Shown in pieces: positions 55,173 to 64,000 of a DNA stretch of 64,000 nucleotides. Numbering within the stretch: position 1 is the first letter of the stretch; the number at the start of each line of letters is the position of its first letter. Origin of the DNA: Holothuria scabra (taxonomy: Eukaryota > Echinodermata > Holothuroidea > Aspidochirotida > Holothuriidae); the NCBI GenBank assembly GCA_037179385.1, contig CM074195.1, positions 6,556,938 to 6,620,937 of the forward strand. Direction: 5' to 3'. A program made the translations under genes and the position numbers. The notes beneath the pieces were generated by a model. The model searched no databases, was not told the DNA's origin, and saw only the letters and a list, made by a program, of their open reading frames with translations.

Positions 55173-55248
55173 TTATGTACAATTACAGATAAAAGTTTGA
55201 ATCAGTGGAATAATCGATGTATTGGGTTTTTTTCTTTTCAATATTCAG

Positions 55249-55492
55249 CACTTTACGCAAGAAAACTCACCAAAAGAACAGCAGAGTTGAAACTTGAAAA
55301 AAGACGCGCCCAGTCACTCCTGCACGAAATGCTACCAAAATCAGTAGCGGACAGATTACAACTTGGTCTTGATGTTCCCGCGGAGCATTTTGATATAGCA
55401 ACGATATACTTCAGCGACATCGTGGGTTTCACAGATTTATCCGCGAGTAGATCTCCCATGGAAATAGTTGAACTATTAAACACGCTCTACAT
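55249..55492 (+). CDS. NIT-domain guanylate cyclase, exon 2 (signalling helix and start of cyclase domain)
   Basis: Acceptor atattcag ending at 55248, donor gtatgt after 55492. Joined to the G left by exon 1 it codes residues 436-516 plus two bases. Residues 438-458 are the charged coiled signalling helix (ARKLTKRTAELKLEKRRAQS), then LLHEMLPKSVADRL (459-472), the linker motif typical of receptor and soluble guanylate cyclases. The cyclase core opens with IYFSDIVGFT (488-497), where Asp492 is the first metal-binding aspartate. The direct step from TM2 to this helix shows that the kinase-homology domain of natriuretic-peptide-type receptors is absent. Confidence 0.95.
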
Positions 55493-55654
55493 GTATGTAT
55501 TAAAAGTCTTACGTGCTTATTTACAACGAAAATTAGGTACCCCTTACCAGTGGTGTAGACAGAGTTTTTGACCCCCGGGGATAGAAAAATTGTCGCCCCA
55601 ACCCTACCTTTTCGGAGGAACGGTGATCTTATATAACTCCATATAACTTACTAA

Positions 55655-55932
55655 CATGGGCGTCCGCAGAAAAAAAGTCAGGGGGCAAAATTTCTAGGGA
55701 GGGGCAAAACCTCCAAGTCACCATGAATTGACACAAAGCAAGCAAAAATTTCAGCCCAAAATGCCTCCCAGATCGCCGGAAATGGCATTTCTAAAGCATA
55801 TTTTTCGCATAGAAACTTGGACAACACGTTTTGTTCGGGTTTTTGCTTTGATTTTTATACGTTTTTTCAAATTTTTTATTTTCCAGGGGGGGGGGCAAGT
55901 GCCCCCCTTGCCCATACCTGCGGACGCCCATG
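55655..55932. mobile_element. 278-bp MITE with CATGGGCGTCCGCAG ends
   Basis: Left CATGGGCGTCCGCAG, right CTGCGGACGCCCATG: 15-bp perfect inverted repeats. Next to the ends are AGGGGGCAAAATTTC and GGGGGGGGGCAAGTGCCCCC. The right edge of the window (63989-64000) begins another copy. It lies in NIT-GC intron 2. Confidence 0.92.
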
Positions 55933-56594
55933 CTTACAAACTAACCTTGTCTCCCTGAAAAAAGTCCCTTATGGCCATGTATATACGTACTTATGATTAA
56001 CTCCGAACTTTTTTCATTTAAGCCGACAAGTGAATGCATCAGACCCTATCTTACCCAAACCCTCATTTAAAAATAAACAAAATATTGCATTCCTGAAACT
56101 GCATTTGATCATTGACGACGTGATGCTTAAATCATGAATGGTTGAACTGGTTGAGAAAAGGCGAGATTAGACGACTGTTAAGAGAGAGCAACTCTAATAT
56201 TACGCAAGCAAGTAAGTTGAATGTTAGCACCACAGTGGGCGTAACGCTTTGGAGCCCCAGGGAGTTGTTGCAACTCCCCGAGAGCATCAGATCGAGTCCA
56301 AGGGATGGGGTGTTGAGGGGGAGAGATATTTCAAAACATCTTCATATACTCTTCGTTGACAAATCCCCAAGCCTCTTTGTTCGATTCTTTTCAGGGATAG
56401 TGGCGTCAGTACGCAGTCACCGTTCCATTGGAGCCACAGGCGAGGGTTTATGTTAAACTGGTTTAGAAATGGGCATTAGATTATTACAAACTGACACGAT
56501 GTCAAAGCCCCCCCCCCATGATTTTTTTATCGACGCCCCGTGTGAGAGGTAACGTGTAATAAAATTGAAGGACAATATTTTGTTTTATTTTCAG
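55933..56594. other. NIT-GC intron 2, nothing recognised
   Basis: A short exact palindromic word GGGAGTTGTTGCAACTCCC at about 56259-56277. A C-run at about 56509-56517. No gene besides the flanking exons. Confidence 0.4.
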
Positions 56595-56806
56595 ACTGTT
56601 TGACGATACTATTGATCAGTTTAACGTGTACAAAGTGGAGACTATCGGGGATGCATACATGGTTGTATCTGGCGTGCCTGAGACGTTTGAGCACCACGCT
56701 GCAGAGATATGTACCATGGCTTTAAAACTTTTGCAAAAGGTCCATTTCTTCCAGGTGCCACATGCTCCAGAGATGAAGCTGACTTTACGAATCGGAATCA
56801 ACACAG
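56595..56806 (+). CDS. NIT-domain guanylate cyclase, exon 3 (catalytic core)
   Basis: Acceptor attttcag ending at 56594, donor gtaggc after 56806. Codes residues 517-587 plus one base and opens LFDDTIDQFNVYKVETIGDA then YMVVSG. Asp536 in IGDAY is the second metal-binding aspartate. Glu532 in KVETIG is the residue that selects guanine over adenine in animal guanylate cyclases. PETFEHHAAEIC and LRIGINT follow the family. No stop or missing residue. Confidence 0.95.
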
Positions 56807-56889
56807 GTAGGCATTAGAATTAGCTACTGGACTACGGGTTGCTTGAACTATGTACGATGTATAAAAAAAACCATACAAAACCCACCGGT

Positions 56890-57215
56890 ACTTCCCCATG
56901 TAACACTCCCATATGGGACCCTTATGGTTTAAATTTTTTAATCCATAGGAGGCCCATATGATTTTTCACCCGGGAAGTCAACAAGGAGTCCATATCTGTT
57001 AGCCCACATGATTCATATGACTCATATGATTCTGGTGCTCATGCGACGACTGATATGTTTGGAAAATAAAGTTCAGTCCTATAATCCTATAATATCCTCC
57101 ATGCATGTGGGCTACCCATATGGAGCCCTTATTAATCTTGGGTGAAAAATTAAATGGACCTTATATGTGTTTACCCATATGGGGCCCTTATAGCCTAGGT
57201 GTGCTATCTGGGTGG
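56890..57215. repeat. Word-repeat element of CCATATGG words
   Basis: CTCCCATATGGGACCCTTAT, GGAGGCCCATATGAT, CATATGACTCATATGATTC, CTACCCATATGGAGCCCTTA and TTTACCCATATGGGGCCCTT. The two flanks are inverted repeats with GGGACCCTTATGG against CATATGGGGCCCTTATAGC-like ends. It lies in NIT-GC intron 3. Confidence 0.75.
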
Positions 57216-58659
57216 GCTAATGGACAGTTAACTAGCCCGATCTCTTCTCGACACGAGAGTACTCTGTTGGAATGACTATAATGGTCTCACAAATGTCAGA
57301 AGCATCCAACCCCCCCCCCCCCCCACATCGTTATCGTGTCCCGAACCAAAGTTGTTCCACTGTGAAAACCTACGGTGGCCATTTTAGTTTAAGAAAGTCC
57401 GAAATGCCCATGCAAGGCTGAAGAGCGAATGGGACGTACTCACGTGAACCTCATCATGTTTATTCATAAGCATAGCCATATCTCTTGCTCTTCAAAGAGA
57501 AATCCTAAGCTTTAGCTGGAATTATCGTCACACAATAACAATGGGTGACGCACAAAAGTCACATAAATGGAAAGTAAATGGGTGGCTCTAGCATTAGTTT
57601 TGTACACACTTTTCTTGCTGCGTGTTCGAACGCAGTGATATTGAACGCTGTTTATTTATAAGCGTGAGGTGGCATAGTGCTGCAAATAAAGGCAGATCAA
57701 GCGGAAATTATGGGGTCAGGGGCCTCGATTTGATTTTCAAAGTGGGGGGACATCTGGCCGAAATTTTTTCTCTTGTGTTGGTAAGGTGTCCACATCTGCG
57801 TAGCTACACATTTTTGCGAAGGGGGGGGGGGGGGGGGTGGGTAAGCATCCAAATTTTACGATTTTTTAAGTGTGAACACCACTATACTAGGGACGTAATT
57901 TGCGACGCCCAAAACGCTCTGAAATGTTTGTCCCTGTACGAATATATTGGAAAATATGGAGCTTCTATTGCAGAAAAGTTTGGATTCTGAGTCTTCTTTA
58001 AGGAAATTTGAAAAGTTTGGGGATTACTGAAGAATTTGTACATCCTGTTGGCAAATTTGATATTGGTGACCAAAGATCGTTGTTGCTACATAATGTTATC
58101 CAAAGCCTACGAAAATGAGGCTCTCCGACGAAATTATTAGAGTCAAGAGCTAATATTGGAGAAAATTTGGAATTTTTGCGAAAGGAAATTTGTAAAAATG
58201 GCACAATAGTTACCGTTGTCACTTGATGATCTGGTGCCACATGTAGCAAATTTCCGATTTTGTCACCTCCAGAGCTCGGTAAGTTTACCAAATTGAAGGT
58301 ATGAGCGAGCAACTTTGCTTAGGAATTGCAATTTGTGGCGCGCGAAGCACGCGGAAATTTTTGCTCTGTTGAAACAACTTAATGACGAATATGAAGCTCT
58401 TATTGGAGAGAACTTGGAAATTCGGAATTTCATGAGTTGTCAAAACCACAATGTAGACTGGTTTCACAAATGGCAAATTTGGCGAATTCTTCACTTTTTC
58501 AGAGCCGCCTTCCCCCAGTAGCTACGCCACTGGTTGTCTGAGAAAAGGGGGCCCAGATTTAAAATGGTGCTTAGTGTTTCAATATTTTGAGTTACCAGGA
58601 AACTCCAAAGTTTTCAAAACATGGCCTTGAAAGTGCGGGTAATTACTTGAATGACGGAC
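57216..58659. other. NIT-GC intron 3, weak repeats
   Basis: C-run at 57310-57324, G-run at 57821-57837. 57860-58500 carries weak dispersed repeats (GGCGCGCGAAGCACGCGGAA, TCAGAGCCGCCTTCCCCCAG). No gene. Confidence 0.4.
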
Positions 58660-58775
58660 TATACGGTCAATGTGAATTTAAATACCGGGTATACTCTTTT
58701 AGTAAATAGAATCACAATTTTCGTTCTATTTACTTATAGAATATACCCGGTATTTAAATTCACGTTGACCGTATA
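58660..58775. repeat. 116-bp near-perfect hairpin
   Basis: Left arm TATACGGTCAATGTGAATTT, AAATACCGGGTATACTC and AGTAAATAGAA. Right arm TTCTATTTACTTATAGAATA, TACCCGGTATTTAAATTCAC and GTTGACCGTATA. About 50 bp pair with very few mismatches around a loop of about 12 nt (TCACAATTTTCG). No second copy in the window. It may be a tiny foldback MITE or a transcribed hairpin in NIT-GC intron 3. Confidence 0.9.
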
Positions 58776-58982
58776 CAATCTCCTGCAGAAAATTTTCAGA
58801 TCGAGGGGGGATGGTACCCACTGGTGTTACTAAGACACCGTTGCACAAGCCTACCGGTGTAAGATTGTTGATACAAAAACATTAAAATATGTCGTTTCCA
58901 AGTTTAGAACGACACTTCATCATTAACTATCTGAAGACAGAGGATGGAGGTGTACCTCTAATTCCAGATTGAAGTCTCTTAT
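58776..58982. other. NIT-GC intron 3, nothing recognised
   Basis: Spacer between the hairpin and foldback element 2, with no feature. Confidence 0.4.
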
Positions 58983-59324
58983 CTACACTGTAAAAAAAGA
59001 AGTGCTAAAAACAGCACTTAAAGAGCAGTTTTTCTGCACTTTCCAAGAGCCCTAATAGGGACTGCACCATTGGTGCAAACGACAGCACTCTTTAAGTGCT
59101 TAAATTCTTTAACACTTCTCAGGTGCAGGACTTGAGTACTTGCAAGAGCTACTTTTAACTGCACCATAAGTGCTACCAGACAGCACCAAAGGCGGTGCTT
59201 AAGAAGTTTTGTTAGCACTTATAAGAGCCCTAATAGGTTGGTGCTACCATAGCACTTCTTTGGGTGCATTAGAGACAGCACCTCGGAAGTGCAGCAGTAA
59301 ACAACACTTGCAAGAACTTTTTTC

Positions 59325-59660
59325 TAAAAGTCCCCACGACTCTCTGGCGAAGAGCCAAGGGGCGAAAACCAAACGGTTACTCCCGGAGGAGTTCTGCTCC
59401 CTTAAGGAGCTTAACGTCCCAAATGGACAAGTACGCCCTCCAAAGGGCAAACACTGAGTGGTTCTGCTCTAGACTGGCTGCATAGAACAGAAGCCACAAC
59501 CTGGATGCAGTTTAACGTCATGCCCAGGATTTACTTTTTCTAAAGTCCTCCCGACCCTCTGGCAAACGGCCGTTCGGCGAAACCAAACTTGATACTGCTT
59601 CCCGAAGAACTATTACGTCCACTGAAGGACAACACTTAACGACCAACCTCGCGGCCTTCA
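59325..59660 (-). repeat. Two tandem unit Q copies
   Basis: 59325-59460 (minus: AGCAGAACTCCTCCGGGAGT, TTTGGTTTTCGCCCCTTGGC, CGCCAGAGAGTCGTGGGG) and 59535-59660 (minus: TTGTCCTTCAGTGGACGTAA, TTTGGTTTCGCCGAACGGCC, AGAGGGTCGGGAGGACTT). They are diverged from each other. The first is closest to 48690-48785, the second to 30130-30265. Confidence 0.8.
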
Positions 59661-59710
59661 AACCATTTTCATCATTGGTCTGTCATGTATGGCTCCATTC
59701 TTGACTGGAT

Positions 59711-59756
59711 GAAAAGAACAGATACTACACATGATTTTAGCCAAAAGGCCGAAGAT
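59711..59756 (-). ncRNA. U2 snRNA 5'-end-like sequence (partial, not a gene)
   Basis: On the minus strand CTTCGGCCTTTTGGCTAAAA continues as TCATGTGTAGTATCTGTTCT. The conserved start of U2 snRNA reads CGGCCTTTTGGCTAAGATCA then AGTGTAGTATCTGTTCTTAT. About 38 of 42 positions agree by eye, including the branch-site-pairing GTAGTA. It stops after about 45 nt, so it is a fragment. It may be a retro-copied U2 end or the head of an snRNA-derived SINE whose body is unit Q. It lies inside foldback element 2. Confidence 0.8.
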
Positions 59757-60256
59757 TTGCAAGAGCTGTCCAGAAGTCTTAAAGTATTCCTTTTAAAATT
59801 TTTAAGAGTAATAACCTTTTACAAAACCTAGAAGTCTTTATTTGCAAAACTCCCAATTTGGAATACACTGTAATATTTGTTTACAGGGTTAAAAGCATGA
59901 AATAAACCAATTCAAATAATTACGAATACGTGTTAGCACTGTGTTATGTTAGTTGACAAATGCCTCAAAAAGTCAAAACCAAAGATACAGAAATTCTGCT
60001 AGAAATTTAGTGTTTTTGAACATTTTTTCATCTAAATTAGCTCCGCCCACTTTCCTGTTATGACAGCACTATGAAAGTAGTGTATAATCAGCACTATAAG
60101 GTGCTGAAACAGCTCTTTTGGTGCTAATCAAATTCAGCACCCAGAAAGTGCTATATAATTAGCACCTTAACAGTGCTGAAACAGCGCTTTTGGTGCTAAT
60201 TAAATTCAGCACCCAGAAAGTGCTATCAAAATAGCACTTCAGTTTTTAGAGTGTAG

Positions 60257-60902
60257 CAAAATTCAGTGTAATTCTACTTCTCTAATAATGGTCTAAATAG
60301 GAAATGGTCGAATCGCTAAACGAATGAGTGATCTGCTCGTGTCGAAAGTTTGTATCTGAACTCATTTATTTTTCTGAAAAAGTTGCATGCAGACTGTGTA
60401 CCGAGACATTACCCTTAAAATATGTTAAGCCTGCCAGGCTGATCATTCACAAAAGATTACAAATTTCATTAAAACATGGTAGGGGATGATTCCTCTTTTC
60501 AAATTCCTAAATGTTGTACTCCTTCGTAACCACACCTGCTGTCCTATGCACTCGAACAATCGACATATCATCCAGACAGGTAGACAGATAAATAATGTAT
60601 GTTTGATATGCAAGTGTAAAAAGAACATCAGTAAGACTGCAAGCGCGCGGAGCGCGCGAAAATTTGGGGGATTTGCAAAGTATAGACGTGAAATTATTGA
60701 TACAGAAATCGATCGTAATCGGTAGAGCACGTCTTCCATAACCTACATGTATAGAATTTTTGGTAGTACCTAACTTTAAGGTTTCAGGTCACAAAAAATG
60801 TAGGAGGGGGACTTTTACGTAAGCCTTGTCCCCTCCACTCAAAAAAGTGTGCGGGGGGACATGTCCCCCGGCCCCCCTGTCCCCCCAATCGACGCCACTT
60901 TA
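60257..60902. other. NIT-GC intron 3, weak repeat ends
   Basis: 60640-60665 has AGCGCGCGGAGCGCGCG. 60800-60900 has a CCCCC/GGGGG-rich repeat ending CGACGCCACTT. No gene. Confidence 0.4.
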
Positions 60903-61062
60903 TGGGGTAGATCCGCACTGTTTAACAAGGTGTTTCTTGTTTTGCTGTTGCCATTGTATTGTATCAACTGTATTCTTAGTTCGCGTTAGGGATTAGGTAA
61001 GGGATTAGGGTTATCATTAGCCAGTTACAGGAAATTGATTGTTAAACAGTGCGCATCGCCCC
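60903..61062. mobile_element. MITE with TTAGGG-like core, copy 3
   Basis: Left GATCCGCACTGTTTAACAAG, right TTGTTAAACAGTGCGCATC. Core GGGATTAGGTAAGGGATTAG then GGTTATC. The best-preserved ends of the three copies. Confidence 0.85.
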
Positions 61063-61719
<657 letters not shown>

Positions 61720-61764
61720 TAAAAGCAAACGATTAAACTGATTATTCACCTTCTTATACAGTTA

Positions 61765-61995
61765 CAAATATGAATTCACTCCATTAGAGTGTTCATTCAC
61801 TCCAAGAATAGGGGAATTTACTCTAACTGCAAGTGAAATTCACTCCGAGAGGAATGAAAATTCACTCTTTAACGAGTGCCTGCAATGATCACGTTTCTTT
61901 TAAGAGTGATCATTGCAAGCACCCGATCAAGAGTTAAACTTTCCCTTTTCGGAGTGAATTCCCTTCTTCTTGTAGTTAATTAACACTCTCATTGA
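61765..61995. repeat. Word-repeat element of GAGTGAATT/AATTCACTC words, second copy
   Basis: GAATTCACTCCATTAGAGTG, TGAAATTCACTCCGAGAG, CTTTTCGGAGTGAATTCCCT and CTCATTGAGTGAATAAG. The inner GTGCCTGCAATGATCACG and GTGATCATTGCAAGCACCC pair as an inverted repeat. Same design as 50240-50480. Confidence 0.75.
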
Positions 61996-62054
61996 GTGAA
62001 TAAGTTTATTTGTTTGCTTCAGGGAGGTGTTAGGACACCTCCCTAACACATCCC

Positions 62055-62314
62055 TGTTACGAATAGGTACAGCAAGCGATGGTCTGATTTCAGTCGGCCA
62101 TAGCTGGGGTCTGTCACCTTTTGATCTTTCAATTTCCTTGCTTACCTGTATCATGGATGGTTGCACCCTAAATTTTGTCTTGATTCCTTCAATTTCACTG
62201 AATATGAGGGTTTAAAATTCATGTAGACAATAAATGAAGACGCTTTAACGCTGATGGACTCACTAATGGCTGCCTACAGTTATTAAACACAACCGCTGAT
62301 CGGATTTGTCTGTA
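62055..62314 (+). mobile_element. MITE family T copy
   Basis: TTACGAATAGGTACAGCAAG at the start, CGCTGATCGGATTTGTCTGT at the end, interior GATGGTCTGATTTCAGTCGG, ATCATGGATGGTTGCACC and TGGACTCACTAATGGCTGCC. Confidence 0.88.
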
Positions 62315-63407
62315 GGCCGGCTTTTATTTAAATTAGTATTTCAATTATCATGTACTTATGGTTAATAAAGTAGTATCTCAAGTATATCTGCAAAAAATGT
62401 CAAAGTACAATTTAAGTCCTGTTTTTGAATAAAAAAATAAATTATAAAGCGAAACCTTAATCCTGTGATACCTAAGTGAGGCTTCGAAATGACTCAAAAT
62501 TGTCGTAAAAACTTATCAAATATATTTCTGGGAATCACTGATTGTAGTATTTTCCACAGTTCGATGATTTTCTTTAATGCTGTAAAAGAAGTTTTTCTCC
62601 CCAAAGTAGTTATCCGTGCCCATGCCCAATAGTTAGAGGGGCGAAATAGTGGGGGACGAAAAAGACCCTTCGAAAAATACTCGCCCATACCAGAGAGTTG
62701 TAGTTTGCCGTTGACTTAATACAATTTTACACGTTTGGTTCCCCTTGAAAAAAGATCACCTCTTTTCAACCTTATCTGGCTACGGGATTGCCGTCTCCGA
62801 TGGTAAATCAAGACCATGACTAAATCAAGACCATGACCAACGCCTTGACCTTCATAACTTTAAATCATATTTTTTCCATGTGTGACTCAGTACGGTTTAA
62901 GCCGTGGTCACACTGCAACGAATTCGAATCGGATTTGTTCCGACTTTTGTGAGTTTTTATTAAAATCTCTTCCATCCATGGTAGGAAAAAGGACAAAATT
63001 TGTCAACCTGTGTAAATATAAGACTTTTATCGCACGAATATATGTAAACTAAATTTATGCTTATTATTTCGTGACGTCACATCGACAGACGGACTACTCG
63101 TGTAGGCCATGAAAGTCGTTTAGGAGTGACTTCACGAACAAATCCATGGTCCACTCATATAAATCATATGTTTACACTGGTTGATAGAGAAAAATTTAAT
63201 AAAAACTCCCCTAAATTAGATTGGAATCCTATCTGATTTCTTTGTGGTGTAACTGCCCCGGCTCTGAACTGATTAAAAGTATATCATACTTAATCTTAAT
63301 TAAGAGTCCATTACTGCATCTAAACGTATGATCTGGTGTCGTTACCACTGTATGGAACGGATTATGAATAAAACATTCTTTTTTGTTTTTTTTTTTCTCT
63401 CGAACAG
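62315..63407. other. NIT-GC intron 4, nothing recognised
   Basis: About 62910-62945 (GCCGTGGTCACACTGCAACG) looks like the end of another dispersed element, but I see no partner. A T-rich tract (63382-63400) is the acceptor polypyrimidine region of exon 5. Confidence 0.45.
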
Positions 63408-63508
63408 CTCTGAAAATCCACATAAGCGAAGCAACAAAGCTTGAAATAGAGCGTACGATGGGCTCAGATGAATTTTGTGTTTCCTCCAGGGGTAGTGTTG
63501 TTGTGAAG
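63408..63508 (+). CDS. NIT-domain guanylate cyclase, exon 5 (end of cyclase domain; gene continues to the right)
   Basis: Acceptor tcgaacag ending at 63407 after a long T tract, donor gttcgc after 63508. Codes residues 621-654 and reads ALKIHISEATKLEIERTMGS then DEFCVSSRGSVVVK, ending on a codon boundary. ALKIHxS and the RGxxxVK end match the class III cyclase tail, where GKGxMxTYWL normally follows. That last exon is not in the remaining 490 bp, so the C terminus is missing. The five exons together give 654 residues without a stop. Confidence 0.93.
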
Positions 63509-63988
63509 GTTCGCACAGCATATACGTTGTTTCATTCATTTATAATGTCTGAATCTTTTATATTTTAATTCATTTCGTTTTTTAATATATGTATTTATCT
63601 TGTTGTTTCAGCGTTCCTGCTCCTTAAATAGTAGTTCATTTCCTTCTCCATGCCTTTGCCTGCTTAAAAAACTGAAGAATAAGTAGCATTTACTGCAGGA
63701 TATAAGTCAACACCATTTTCCAATTCTTGCTCGTATCGCAATCTCGCGGTTCTAATGCATCAGTGAGAATCAAAGGGATAAGATTAAGCACGACACAGGG
63801 ACTATTGCCTGTAACTATTCATGTCATCAGACGATATCGCACACATGAGGCTCATGACCACCCTGCCAACATCCTTCAACCCCATCGTTCAATTTACATT
63901 AACGTTCATAAGTAAAGGACGGAAACACTTCATTTGTTCTCTTTGTCGGTCTGTGATTAGATGAAAAATTCTCACACAAAATGTCTCA
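63509..63988. other. NIT-GC intron 5, nothing recognised
   Basis: No exon that continues the cyclase reading frame is present. Small open frames are chance. Confidence 0.45.
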
Positions 63989-64000
63989 CCATGGGCGTCC
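63989..64000. mobile_element. Edge of a CATGGGCGTCC MITE
   Basis: The last bases CATGGGCGTCC are the first 11 bases of the MITE seen whole at 55655-55932. Cut by the window edge. Confidence 0.6.

Larger units (their letters stand above)
58983..60256. mobile_element. Foldback element 2 built of AGTGCT words, carrying unit Q and a U2 snRNA-like piece
   Basis: Ends CTACACTGTAAAAAAAGAAG and, inward from the right, CTACACTCTAAAAACTGAAG. The left arm (58983-59315) and right arm (about 60060-60256) are packed with AAGTGCTA/AGCACTT words on both strands. The core holds two unit Q copies (59325-59460 and 59535-59660, both minus) and a U2-like stretch (59711-59756, minus). No transposase frame. Its terminal sequence is that of foldback element 1 with one or two changes. 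Confidence 0.85.

Noticed and set aside
59711..59756. A U2 snRNA gene.
   Set aside because: Only the first 45 nt or so are present. The Sm site and 3' stem-loops are missing and the sequence sits inside a foldback element.
63509..63988. The final cyclase exon (expected GKGxMxTYWL).
   Set aside because: No frame after any acceptor here encodes that motif, so the exon must be beyond the window.

Overview
The window is nuclear DNA of an animal. Coding sequence is a few percent of it and sits in short exons with GT..AG splice sites, separated by introns of up to 18 kb. Most of the rest is transposable elements: tRNA-derived SINEs, L2/CR1/jockey-like LINEs and many MITE-like DNA elements. One gene is a receptor guanylate cyclase of a type absent from vertebrates. 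The repeat landscape suggests a marine invertebrate. I lean towards a deuterostome such as an echinoderm, hemichordate or lancelet, but nothing here fixes the phylum.

Gene 1 (about 1-21.3 kb, + strand) is the 3' half of WRAP73/WDR8, a WD-repeat protein of centriolar satellites and spindle poles. Four consecutive exons (2827-2923, 10027-10155, 18468-18551, 21223-21330) join in phase and give 139 residues that follow the known family sequence. Earlier exons lie upstream of the window. I could not find the short exon for the last 30-40 residues.

Gene 2 (about 35.4 kb to beyond the right edge, + strand) is the main discovery. It encodes a receptor guanylate cyclase whose extracellular part is a NIT (nitrate/nitrite sensing) domain. 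A large first exon (35533-36838) carries both transmembrane helices and the whole NIT domain. Four small exons (55249-55492, 56595-56806, 61586-61684, 63408-63508) carry a signalling helix and most of a class III cyclase domain with all visible catalytic residues. The 654 residues join in phase across every intron, and the last exon or exons lie to the right. A CCAAT motif and a perfect CRE palindrome sit about 100 bp upstream of the start.

The two genes have no evident functional link. The intergenic stretch (21.3-35.4 kb) and the introns hold: tandem 145-bp repeats carrying nuclear-receptor DR1 motifs; two inverted copies of a composite piggyBac-like MITE pair; a hAT-like MITE with perfect 8-bp target duplication inside an older element; two 1.3-kb foldback elements with related ends whose arms are built from different short words and whose cores carry a shared G+C-rich unit, one of them with a U2 snRNA-like piece; several families of long-terminal-inverted-repeat elements; and a near-perfect 116-bp hairpin. 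Family names such as T, L1f, L2f, C, D, R, S and Q are labels used only here.
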